Shown piece by piece: positions 1-5,984 of a stretch of DNA of 9,103 nt. The DNA comes from an uncultured Eubacteriales bacterium (lineage in GTDB: Bacteria > Bacillota > Clostridia > Lachnospirales > Lachnospiraceae). The stretch spans positions 1 through 9,103 of the forward strand of contig CACZSO010000024.1 of the NCBI GenBank assembly GCA_902783795.1, written 5' to 3'. Within the stretch, counting starts at the first letter, position 1; every line of letters begins with the position of its first letter. The notes below the pieces were generated by a model. It was not told the origin of the DNA and searched no databases. It worked only from the letters and a program-made list of their open reading frames with translations. Made by a program: the position numbers and the translations under genes.

Positions 1-939
1 ATGATCCTATCCACATGGATGGACAGGCCCCTGTCTGTGGCCGGCCGCGTGATCGTGAAGCGGGGCAATGGTTTCGCCTCCCGTTTAGTAGATCTGGATG
101 ATGATATCCTTCTGATCCCGAATGTGGCTGTCCATATGAACCCGGAGATCAACAGTGGCTTTAAATATAATGTGCAGACGGATATGCTGCCCCTGTATGG
201 CAATGCTTCGGCAAAGGGCAGTTTCATGAAGCGTATTGCTGAAAACGCAAACGTGCAGGAAGAGGATATCCTGGGATATGATCTATACCTGACAGCCCGC
301 GAAGAGCCTCGTATCTGGGGCCTGGAGCAGGAATACTTCTCCGCTCCCAGGATCGATGATCTGGAATGTGCTTTTGCAGGAGCGAAGGGATTCTTAAACG
401 CAGAAAAGCAGGAGCACATCTGTGTGCTGGCTGTTTTTGACAATGAGGAAGTGGGATCCGGCACCCGTCAGGGCGCGGCTTCTACCTTCCTGTCAGATAC
501 CCTCCGCCGGATGATGGAGGGCTTAGGAAAAACAGAAACGGATCTGATGCGGTATATTTCAGGATCCTTCCTGGCCTCAGCGGATAATGGCCATGCCGTT
601 CATCCCAACCATCCGGAAAAGGCGGATCCTACCAACCGTCCGGTACTCAATGGCGGTGTACTGCTGAAATATGCAGCCTCCCAGGCTTATACCACGGACG
701 GAGTCTCTGCCGCCATCGTAAAGGATATCTGCAGGACTGCCGATGTTCCTTACCAGATCTATTTTAACCGTTCTGATATCCGGGGCGGCTCTACTTTAGG
801 CAATATTTCTCTTCGCCAGGTACCCTTCAGTTCCGCAGATATCGGCCTGGCCCAGCTGTCCATGCATTCAGCTTATGAAACAGCGGGTGTGAAGGATTTC
901 GACTATATGGTTAAATTCGCAGAGACATTATTTGCCTGA
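1..939 (+). CDS. M18 family zinc aminopeptidase, C-terminal part (5' end outside window)
   Basis: This is the C-terminal 312 residues of a cytosolic M18 metallo-aminopeptidase (aspartyl aminopeptidase/ApeB family), which removes N-terminal residues from peptides. The reading frame is open from base 1. The ATG there is an internal methionine: MILSTWMDRPLSVAGRV is a motif that in family members sits about 110-120 residues in, after the first metal-binding His (HTDSP motif), which is therefore missing here. Visible family landmarks are SAPRIDD (114-120, metal ligand Asp119), FDNEEVGS (146-153, the Glu149-Glu150 catalytic/metal pair), SADNGHAVHPNH (193-204, metal ligand Asp195), RGGSTLG (261-267) and SMHSAYE (288-294, metal ligand His289). 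Ligand roles are transferred from studied M18 enzymes. The natural stop lies 21 bases before the proposed start of the following HAD gene, so the two are probably co-transcribed. Family membership is secure. Substrate preference cannot be read from the sequence. Confidence 0.93.
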   Translation: MILSTWMDRPLSVAGRVIVKRGNGFASRLVDLDDDILLIPNVAVHMNPEINSGFKYNVQTDMLPLYGNASAKGSFMKRIAENANVQEEDILGYDLYLTAREEPRIWGLEQEYFSAPRIDDLECAFAGAKGFLNAEKQEHICVLAVFDNEEVGSGTRQGAASTFLSDTLRRMMEGLGKTETDLMRYISGSFLASADNGHAVHPNHPEKADPTNRPVLNGGVLLKYAASQAYTTDGVSAAIVKDICRTADVPYQIYFNRSDIRGGSTLGNISLRQVPFSSADIGLAQLSMHSAYETAGVKDFDYMVKFAETLFA

Positions 940-946
940 CATTTTT

Positions 947-951
947 AGAGG
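947..951 (+). promoter_or_regulatory. Ribosome binding site of the HAD gene (AGAGG)
   Basis: AGAGG ends 9 bases before GTG 961 but only 3 bases before the alternative in-frame TTG 955. Nine bases is a workable spacing and three is not, so this site favours the GTG start. Confidence 0.6.
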
Positions 952-960
952 AAATTGCTT

Positions 961-1614
961 GTGATCAAAGGAAAAACCACGATATTATTTGATATGGACG
1001 GGGTCCTGGTAAATTCCGAGCCCCAGCATTACGAAGCCTGGAATAAGGTGTTTGCTTCTCTGGGGTTTCAGATGCCCTGGGATCCTTATAAATACTGCAT
1101 CGGGTCTGTTCTGCCGCATATGTTTGAAATGGTGGAAGACTACATAGGACGTCCTGTGGAACACCAGGACGAACTGCTGGCCCAGTATAAAGTGTATCTA
1201 TCAGAGATCCTGGAAGCGGAAGGTGTACAGGAAGTAGCCGGAGTCGATACGCTCCTGCCGGAGCTTAAGAAAGCCGGGTACCGGATGGCAGTGGCGTCTT
1301 CTTCTCCTATGCCGGAGATCCTGAAGAATATGGAAGCCCTGAAGATCGAAGACCAGTTTGACTGTCTGTTTACCGGAGAATCCGTGCCGAATCCGAAACC
1401 CGCGCCGGACACATTTCTTTCCTGCGCCGCAGAAGTAGGCGCTGGACCGGAAGAATGTATCGTGATCGAAGATTCCTATAACGGGACATTGGCGGCAAAA
1501 AGGGCCGGCATGTACTGCATCGGCATCCAGAACCCGGATTCCGGCGAACAGGATCTTTCAAACGCGGATGTGATCATTCATGAATTTAAAGAGCTGAGGG
1601 GGCTGTTATTATGA
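961..1614 (+). CDS. HAD-superfamily hydrolase, beta-phosphoglucomutase-like (sugar phosphatase or phosphomutase)
   Basis: A 217-residue cytosolic HAD enzyme with a helical C1 cap, the architecture of beta-phosphoglucomutase and small sugar-phosphate phosphatases. From the GTG start all four HAD motifs are present: DMDGVLVNS (11-19; nucleophile Asp11 and acid/base Asp13), Ser113 in AVASSS, Lys146 in NPKPAPD, and Glu170-Asp171 in VIEDSYNG. His23 in the cap linker aligns with the His20 that gates catalysis in Lactococcus beta-phosphoglucomutase, so a mutase role is possible. The rest of the cap does not settle mutase versus phosphatase. An upstream TTG at 955 is the alternative start and would add two residues, but its spacing to the Shine-Dalgarno is poor. 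The stop overlaps the galK start as ATGA, implying translational coupling. Together with galactokinase this suggests a sugar-phosphate substrate, which is an inference from context. Confidence 0.9.
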   Translation: MIKGKTTILFDMDGVLVNSEPQHYEAWNKVFASLGFQMPWDPYKYCIGSVLPHMFEMVEDYIGRPVEHQDELLAQYKVYLSEILEAEGVQEVAGVDTLLPELKKAGYRMAVASSSPMPEILKNMEALKIEDQFDCLFTGESVPNPKPAPDTFLSCAAEVGAGPEECIVIEDSYNGTLAAKRAGMYCIGIQNPDSGEQDLSNADVIIHEFKELRGLLL

Positions 1615-2777
1615 CAAAAGAAGCACTGGTACAGGCTTTTTTCAAGATCTTTGGGGAGGGCAGTGAACCTGTAACGCTTTTTTCACCGGGACGTGTGAAC
1701 CTGATAGGAGAGCACATTGATTATAACGGGGGCAGTGTATTTCCCTGCGCCCTGACCATGGGGACCTGGTTCGCGGGAAGGAAGCGGGCGGATCATAAGA
1801 TTTTATGTTATTCCGCTAATTTCGCTGAAGAGGGCATCGTGGAACGGTTCCTGGACCAGCTGGAAAATGATCCGGATAAGGGCTTTACGAACTATCTCCT
1901 GGGCATCATCTGGACTTTTATCAAAAAAGGATTTCCCGTGGACTGCGGTATGGAGATCTGGCTTTCCGGCAATATTCCTTATGCCTCCGGCCTGTCATCT
2001 TCAGCTTCCGTGGAAGTGGGCATGGGCCTGCTTCTGAAGACGTTGTTTGATCATCCGGTGTCCATGCAGGACATTGCCCTGTTTTCACAGTATGCGGAAA
2101 ATAACTTTAATAAGGTGAACTGCGGTATCATGGACCAGTTCATCATCGCCATGGGAAAGAAGGACTGCGCGGTCCTTTTAGATACAGCTACTTTGAATTA
2201 TACCTATGTACCTGCGGTGCTTCAGGGTATAAAGCTGGTGATCGGCTGCACGAATAAGAAAAGGGGACTGAAAGACTCTAAGTATAATGAGCGCAGGCAG
2301 GAATGTGAGACAGCCCTTTCTGAGCTGCAGAACGGGGCCGATATCCGGACGTTGTGCGACCTTTCCCTTAAAGATTATGAAGAGCTGGAGGTCCTTCTTA
2401 AGGACCCGGTGCTTAAAAAACGGGCCCGTCATGTGATCACGGAAAATGAGCGTGTGAAACAGGCGGTGAAAGCCTTAAAGGAGGATGATATCACGGCCTT
2501 TGGCCGCCTGATGGATGAATCCCATATCTCCTTAAGAGACGACTACGAAGTCACCGGCATCGAGCTGGATACATTGACGGAAGAAGCCTGGAAAGCAGAA
2601 GGCTGCCTGGGTTCCCGGATGACCGGCGCCGGTTTCGGCGGCTGCAATGTATCGCTGGTGAAGGAAGAAGCGGTGGAAAGCTTTATTCAGCAGGTAGGTG
2701 ATGCCTACCGTAAAAAGATCGGCTACGAAACCTCTTTCTACACCGTGGACATCGGTGACGGCGCAGTTTTGCTGTAA
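1611..2777 (+). CDS. galK: Galactokinase (EC 2.7.1.6), GHMP kinase family
   Basis: A 388-residue cytosolic GHMP kinase that phosphorylates alpha-D-galactose to galactose 1-phosphate with ATP, the entry step of the Leloir pathway. The length is typical for the family. The galactokinase signature GRVNLIGEHIDYNGG spans residues 27-41, with Arg28, Glu34, His35 and Asp37 at the sugar-contacting positions. The ATP-binding GHMP motif is PYASGLSSSASVEVG (123-137). GIMDQF (172-177) carries the catalytic-base Asp175, and the third motif is GAGFGGC (339-345). RGLKDSKYNERRQEC (218-232) is another conserved galactokinase block. The ATG overlaps the preceding stop (ATGA) and has the G-rich Shine-Dalgarno GAGGGGG at 1596-1602, 8 bases upstream. 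galT and galE are not adjacent here, unlike the classical gal operon. Other GHMP kinases (mevalonate, arabinose) are less likely given the intact galactose signature. Confidence 0.96.
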   Translation: MTKEALVQAFFKIFGEGSEPVTLFSPGRVNLIGEHIDYNGGSVFPCALTMGTWFAGRKRADHKILCYSANFAEEGIVERFLDQLENDPDKGFTNYLLGIIWTFIKKGFPVDCGMEIWLSGNIPYASGLSSSASVEVGMGLLLKTLFDHPVSMQDIALFSQYAENNFNKVNCGIMDQFIIAMGKKDCAVLLDTATLNYTYVPAVLQGIKLVIGCTNKKRGLKDSKYNERRQECETALSELQNGADIRTLCDLSLKDYEELEVLLKDPVLKKRARHVITENERVKQAVKALKEDDITAFGRLMDESHISLRDDYEVTGIELDTLTEEAWKAEGCLGSRMTGAGFGGCNVSLVKEEAVESFIQQVGDAYRKKIGYETSFYTVDIGDGAVLL

Positions 2778-2789
2778 AAACGGTTATAC

Positions 2790-2806
2790 CGCTTAGGAAA
2801 TAAGCG
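2790..2806 (+). other. Small hairpin between galK and metG
   Basis: CGCTTA (2790-2795) and TAAGCG (2801-2806) form a perfect 6-base-pair stem around the loop GGAAA. An alternative 4-pair hairpin, CGGT-TAT-ACCG (2781-2791), shares two bases with it, so the two are mutually exclusive. The bases after the stem are TTTCATCAT, too short a U tract for a good terminator. It may be a weak terminator, an mRNA end element or chance. I see no convincing promoter in this 61-base gap. Confidence 0.3.
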
Positions 2807-2838
2807 TTTCATCATATTTATCAGAAAAGAGAAAATCT

Positions 2839-4827
2839 ATGGAAAAGAAACCCTATTACATTACGACGGCCATTGCTTATACGTCGGGCAAGCCGCACAT
2901 CGGAAATACCTATGAGATCATCCTGGCGGACGCCATCGCCCGTTTTAAGAAGATGCAGGGATACGATGTCCGCTTCCAGACCGGGACAGATGAGCATGGC
3001 ATCAAGATCGAAGAAAAGGCTAATGCCGCAGGTGTTGAACCCCAGGTTTTTGTGGATGAGGTAGCCGGCGAGATCAAACGGATCTGGGACCTGATGAACA
3101 CGTCTTATGACAGATTCATCCGTACCACTGATGAAGACCACATGAAAGTGGTCCAGAAGATCTTCAAAAAGCTGTACGACCAGGGCGACATTTACAAGAG
3201 CAATTATGAAGGCCTGTATTGTGTGCCGGACGAGTCCTTCTTTACGCCTTCCCAGGCACCGGACGGACTCTGCCCCGAATGCGGGCGGCCTCTGGTAAAA
3301 GCCAATGAAGAAGCTTACTTTTTCAAGCTTTCGAACTACACTGACCGCTTGATCAAACACATTGAAGAGCATCCGGAGTTTATCCAGCCCGAATCCAGAA
3401 AGAAGGAGATGCTGAATAATTTCCTGCTTCCCGGTGTACAGGATCTGTGCGTATCAAGGACTTCCTTTAAGTGGGGCATCCCGGTGGACTTTGACCCGAA
3501 GCATGTGGTCTATGTCTGGATCGACGCACTTTCCAACTATATCACCGGCCTGGGCTATAAGCTGGATGAGGAAGCAGATGAGCTGTTTAAAAAATACTGG
3601 CCTGCGGATGTTCATCTCATCGGTAAGGATATCCTGCGTTTCCACACCATCTACTGGCCCTGCATGCTGATGGCTTTAGGTGTGGAGCTTCCAAAGCAGG
3701 TCTTCGGCCATCCCTGGCTGATCCAGGGAGGCGAAAAGATGTCCAAATCCCGCGGTAATGTGATCTATGCGGACGATATGGCTTCCTTGTTCGGCGTGGA
3801 TGCGGTGCGTTATTTTGTGCTGCATGAGACTCCCTTCGAGAGTGACGGCAATATTACCTGGGAACTGGTGGTGGAGCGTTTTAACTCTGACCTGGCGAAC
3901 ACTTTGGGCAACCTGGTGAACCGGACCCTTTCCATGACCAATAAGTATTTTGGCGGTATCGTGGAGGATAAAGGGGCTGCGGAAGATGTGGACCAGGAGC
4001 TGAAGGATACGGCTTACGGCGCAGTGGAAAAGACGCAGAAGGCCATGGACACTTTGCATGTTGCCGATGCCATCACAGAGATCTTCAATCTCTTCAAGCG
4101 CTGTAACAAATACATTGACGAGACTTTGCCCTGGGCTTTGGCGAAAGACCCGGAGAAGCAGGACCGGCTGGCGACTGTGCTCTATAACCTTTCAGAAGCT
4201 ATTATGACCGGCGCGTCACTGCTGAAACCCTTTATGCCTGAAACCGCAGAAAAGATCGCAGCCCAGTTCAATAGTGAGCTGAAGGACTTCGAGGCTCTCA
4301 CAGGCTTTGGCGTCCTGGTAGCGGACGGGACTAAGGTCACAGAAAAGCCGGAGATCCTGTTCGGCCGTCTGGATGAGAAAGAGATCATGGCGAAAGTGGA
4401 AGTGATCCAGGAAGCCCAGCGTCAGGAAGCTCTGAAGGAAGCCGGCGGCGAGGCAGAAGCGGAAGAAGAGAAAGCTGAAGAACCGGCGCTGACTCATAAG
4501 CCGGAGATCGAGTACGATGTGTTTGATCAGTGCGAGTTCAGGATCGGTGAAGTGATCCAATGCGAGGCTGTGCCGAAATCAAAGAAACTGCTGGTCTCTC
4601 AAGTGAAGATCGGACCGGAAGTAAAACAGATCGTTTCCGGCATCCATGCTTCTTATGAACCGGAAGAGATGGTCGGAAAGAAAGTCATGGTCGTCGTGAA
4701 CTTAAAGCCCGCGACATTGGCCGGCGTGAAGTCCGAGGGCATGATCCTCTGCACCGAAGACGCGGACGGAAAGATCATCCTGATGACTCCGGAAAAAGAT
4801 GCGCCCTCCGGCAGTGAGATCTCCTGA
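2839..4827 (+). CDS. metG: Methionyl-tRNA synthetase (EC 6.1.1.10) with C-terminal tRNA-binding domain
   Basis: A 662-residue class I synthetase that charges tRNA-Met with methionine using ATP. The Rossmann catalytic core opens with AYTSGKPHIGNTYE (13-26), the HIGH motif being His20-Ile-Gly-Asn. The KMSKS motif is exact at 300-304 (EKMSKSRGN). WID at 227-229 and FGHPWL at 289-294 are further core blocks. The zinc knuckle insert at about 126-150 has Cys128, Asp131, Cys145 and Cys148: the first pair reads CxxD, not CxxC. A helical anticodon-binding domain covers about 340-520. A Glu/Ala-rich linker (about 525-550) leads to an EMAP-II/Trbp111-like OB-fold from about 555 to the end, which in relatives aids dimerisation and tRNA binding. 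The ribosome binding site is weak (purine-rich AGAAAAGAGAAAA). Two hairpins follow the stop codon as terminators. No T-box or SAM leader fits in the short upstream gap. Confidence 0.97.
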   Translation: MEKKPYYITTAIAYTSGKPHIGNTYEIILADAIARFKKMQGYDVRFQTGTDEHGIKIEEKANAAGVEPQVFVDEVAGEIKRIWDLMNTSYDRFIRTTDEDHMKVVQKIFKKLYDQGDIYKSNYEGLYCVPDESFFTPSQAPDGLCPECGRPLVKANEEAYFFKLSNYTDRLIKHIEEHPEFIQPESRKKEMLNNFLLPGVQDLCVSRTSFKWGIPVDFDPKHVVYVWIDALSNYITGLGYKLDEEADELFKKYWPADVHLIGKDILRFHTIYWPCMLMALGVELPKQVFGHPWLIQGGEKMSKSRGNVIYADDMASLFGVDAVRYFVLHETPFESDGNITWELVVERFNSDLANTLGNLVNRTLSMTNKYFGGIVEDKGAAEDVDQELKDTAYGAVEKTQKAMDTLHVADAITEIFNLFKRCNKYIDETLPWALAKDPEKQDRLATVLYNLSEAIMTGASLLKPFMPETAEKIAAQFNSELKDFEALTGFGVLVADGTKVTEKPEILFGRLDEKEIMAKVEVIQEAQRQEALKEAGGEAEAEEEKAEEPALTHKPEIEYDVFDQCEFRIGEVIQCEAVPKSKKLLVSQVKIGPEVKQIVSGIHASYEPEEMVGKKVMVVVNLKPATLAGVKSEGMILCTEDADGKIILMTPEKDAPSGSEIS

Positions 4828-4849
4828 TCTTATGCGGCGGAAAATGAAA

Positions 4850-4874
4850 GCAGCCTGTCTTTAGGACGGGCTGC
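4850..4874. terminator. Hairpin after metG, best as a terminator for - strand readthrough
   Basis: GCAGCCTGTC (4850-4859) pairs with GACGGGCTGC (4865-4874), giving 10 pairs including one G-U, with loop TTTAG. On the + strand it is followed by ATAAAAAG, which is not a U tract. Read on the - strand the stem is followed by TTTCATTTT, so it more likely backs up termination of the tRNA transcript. For metG it may serve as an mRNA 3' stabilising stem. Confidence 0.6.
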
Positions 4875-4882
4875 ATAAAAAG

Positions 4883-4910
4883 AAGCCGGTCAGTTTTCTG
4901 ACCGGCTTTT
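4883..4910. terminator. Bidirectional intrinsic terminator between metG (+) and tRNA-Lys (-)
   Basis: AAGCCGGTCAG (4883-4893) and CTGACCGGCTT (4898-4908) form a perfect 11-pair stem with a TTTT loop. On the + strand the stem ends in TTTTCAT, suited to ending metG. On the - strand it ends in TTCTTTTT, suited to ending the tRNA-Lys transcript about 14 bases beyond the tRNA 3' end. The convergent layout explains why one hairpin serves both. Confidence 0.88.
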
Positions 4911-4921
4911 CATAAAAAAAG

Positions 4922-4994
4922 TGCACCACCAGGGGCTCGAACCCTGGACACCCTGATTAAGAGTCAGGTGCTCTACCAACTGAGCTAGTGGTGC
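4922..4994 (-). tRNA. tRNA-Lys, anticodon CUU
   Basis: The reverse complement folds as a full cloverleaf of 73 nucleotides. The acceptor stem GCACCAC/GTGGTGC has 7 perfect pairs with discriminator A. The D arm contains AGCTCAGTTGGTAGAGC. The anticodon stem is CCTGA/TCAGG with loop CTCTTAA, placing CTT at positions 34-36, which reads the Lys codon AAG. The T arm is CCAGG-GTTCGAG-CCCTGG-like and holds the invariant TTCGA. The 3' CCA is not encoded, because the bases after the discriminator read CTT, so it must be added by CCA nucleotidyltransferase. The gene stands alone, has its own strong promoter and faces metG. Confidence 0.97.
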
Positions 4995-5019
4995 ATACGC
5001 CCTTCAGGCGACAAACGAT

Positions 5020-5048
5020 ATTATATAGACAGACAAAAGAAAAGTCAA
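5020..5048 (-). promoter_or_regulatory. Sigma-A promoter of tRNA-Lys
   Basis: On the - strand the -35 box TTGACT lies at 5048-5043 and the perfect -10 box TATAAT at 5025-5020, separated by exactly 17 bases. Transcription should start near 5012-5014, about 18-20 bases before the mature tRNA 5' end. The intervening leader holds a small CGCC/GGCG stem (4998-5010) that RNase P would remove. This near-consensus strength is usual for stable RNA genes. Confidence 0.9.
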
Positions 5049-5094
5049 GAGGTTTTTGAAAAAATATCATAAAGAAGAGCAAAGAGGGATGGAG

Positions 5095-5191
5095 GGACAC
5101 CTCATCAGTCATGCTGCGCATGACAGCTTCCCCTCAAGGGGAAGCCTTGTAACCGCCTTCCTTTTGAGGGGGAGGGGCGGATGAGGTGTCC
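5095..5191. repeat. MITE-like palindromic element with 12-base terminal inverted repeats
   Basis: GGACACCTCATC (5095-5106) and GATGAGGTGTCC (5180-5191) are perfect inverted repeats bounding a 97-base non-coding element. Inside are a 7-pair stem GTCATGC/GCATGAC (5108-5124, loop TGC), an 8-pair stem GCTTCCCC/GGGGAAGC (5126-5145, loop TCAA), and an imperfect stem whose outer pairs are CCGCC (5153-5157) and GGCGG (5176-5180). The last base of that stem is shared with the right terminal repeat. Folded as RNA or single-stranded DNA it would be a multi-branched structure closed by the terminal repeats. It encodes no protein and no target-site duplication is evident. From memory, similar CACCTCATCAGTC...GATGAGGTG elements recur between genes in gut Clostridia, but copy number cannot be tested here. 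It could be a mobilised MITE or a REP-like element. Confidence 0.8.
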
Positions 5192-5221
5192 TGCTTCATA
5201 CCCATATATTCAGAAAAGGAC

Positions 5222-5225
5222 AGGA
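5222..5225 (+). promoter_or_regulatory. Ribosome binding site that sets the trmB start (AGGA)
   Basis: AGGA at 5222-5225, with a second AAGGA just upstream (5216-5220), precedes ATG 5234 by 8 bases. The upstream in-frame GTG at 5186 has no such site and lies inside the inverted repeat element, so ATG 5234 is preferred. Confidence 0.75.
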
Positions 5226-5233
5226 ACGTGCAT

Positions 5234-5881
5234 ATGAGACTTCGTAATATTCCCGGGGCGGATGACCGGATCGATAACAGTGCCTTTGTGGTCCATGAAC
5301 CGGATGGCCATCAGGGACGGTGGAAAAAAGAGGTGTTTGCCTCTGAAGGACCTTTATTCGTAGAGATCGGCTGCGGTAAAGGTATGTTCCTGACAGAAAT
5401 GGCGGCGAGGCACCCTGAACAGAATTTCCTGGGCATCGAAAAGATGTCCTCGGTGCTTCTCAGGGCGGTCCAGAAGACAGAAGAGATGGATCCGGCGCCG
5501 GGAAACCTTAAGTTCATGAGGTTTGATGCGGAGCATATCCTGGATATTTTCGCGGAAGAAGAGCTGGACGGCCTTTTCCTTAATTTCAGCGATCCCTGGC
5601 CAAAGGACCGCCATCATAAACGGCGCCTCACCAGCCGGGAATATCTTTGGCGCTATGAAAAGATCCTGAAGCCGGAAGCAGTTATAGAATTTAAGACGGA
5701 TAACATCGGTCTTTTTGATTTTTCTCTGGAAGAAGCAGAGGCCTGCGGGTGGGAGATCAAAATGGTGACCCGGGATCTTCATCGTTCTCCTTATGCAGCG
5801 GACAATATCATGACAGAGTATGAGGACCGTTTCGCGACCCTGGGAAACAAGATCTGCAAGCTGGTCATGATACGGCCGTAA
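5234..5881 (+). CDS. trmB: tRNA (guanine-N7-)-methyltransferase (EC 2.1.1.33)
   Basis: A 215-residue cytosolic class I SAM-dependent methyltransferase that forms 7-methylguanosine at position 46 in the variable loop of tRNAs. The ATG start gives MRLRNIPGADD, matching the MRxRxxPWA-like N-terminus of bacterial TrmB. The in-frame GTG 48 bases upstream would add 16 residues translated from the palindromic repeat and a non-conserved leader. SAM-binding motif I is VEIGCGKGMFL (43-53). The acidic residue ending strand 2 lies in GIEKM (67-71). The family hallmark is NFSDPWPKDRHHKRRLTS (117-134), followed by FKTDN (153-157) and the C-terminal TEYEDRF (194-200) block. Length and motifs are complete. 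It is transcribed away from the tRNA-Lys gene. No clear -35/-10 pair stands upstream; TATATT at 5205-5210 could be a -10 but lacks a good -35. No terminator follows, so readthrough into the esterase gene is possible. Confidence 0.95.
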   Translation: MRLRNIPGADDRIDNSAFVVHEPDGHQGRWKKEVFASEGPLFVEIGCGKGMFLTEMAARHPEQNFLGIEKMSSVLLRAVQKTEEMDPAPGNLKFMRFDAEHILDIFAEEELDGLFLNFSDPWPKDRHHKRRLTSREYLWRYEKILKPEAVIEFKTDNIGLFDFSLEEAEACGWEIKMVTRDLHRSPYAADNIMTEYEDRFATLGNKICKLVMIRP

Positions 5882-5906
5882 AGGTGTGAAAACCCTGAAC
5901 AACTTC

Positions 5907-5935
5907 TTGCGGAATCCTGAGAATGATGTTATCAT
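5907..5935 (+). promoter_or_regulatory. Candidate promoter for the esterase-lipoprotein operon
   Basis: TTGCGG (5907-5912) and TATCAT (5930-5935) are separated by 17 bases, and a TG lies one base before the -10 (extended -10). A second, weaker option is TGATATAAC (5955-5963), an extended -10 with no clear -35. Either would give a short leader ahead of the strong ribosome binding site AAGGAGG (5972-5978), which is 6 bases from ATG 5985. Confidence 0.5.
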
Positions 5936-5939
5936 AACA
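5927..5939. promoter_or_regulatory. 13-base palindrome over the candidate -10, possible operator
   Basis: TGTTATCATAACA is a perfect palindrome of two 6-base arms around a central C and fully covers the candidate -10 TATCAT. The 6-1-6 symmetry and position suit a repressor site. It does not match the CRE, LexA, Rex or TnrA consensus. It only loosely resembles the A/T-rich symmetry of Fur-family boxes, so no regulator is assigned. Confidence 0.35.
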
Positions 5940-5984
5940 AATGAAATATCGTACTGATATAACTAAATAAAAAGGAGGATTATT

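Noticed and set aside
1..3. ATG at the first base as the true start of the aminopeptidase
   Set aside because: MILSTWMDRPL is an internal M18 motif. The N-terminal region with the first metal-binding His must lie upstream of the window.
2778..2838. T-box or SAM riboswitch controlling metG
   Set aside because: The gap is only 61 bases, too short for either element, and lacks a T-box TGG sequence followed by a terminator/antiterminator pair.
2821..3372. A 183-codon open frame on the - strand opposite the start of metG
   Set aside because: It lies antisense to the most conserved part of metG, including the HIGH region, and has no recognisable domain.
4922..4994. tRNA-Lys as an attachment site of an integrated element
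   Set aside because: No integrase gene and no direct repeat of the tRNA 3' end is visible. The 3' side faces the metG terminator and not a mobile island.
5095..5191. CRISPR array or rho-independent terminator in the palindromic region
   Set aside because: There are no regularly spaced direct repeats, so it is not CRISPR. The hairpins are not followed by U tracts, so it is not an intrinsic terminator.
5354..5935. A 193-codon open frame on the - strand opposite trmB
   Set aside because: It mirrors the conserved trmB coding sequence and has no recognisable domain or motif of its own.
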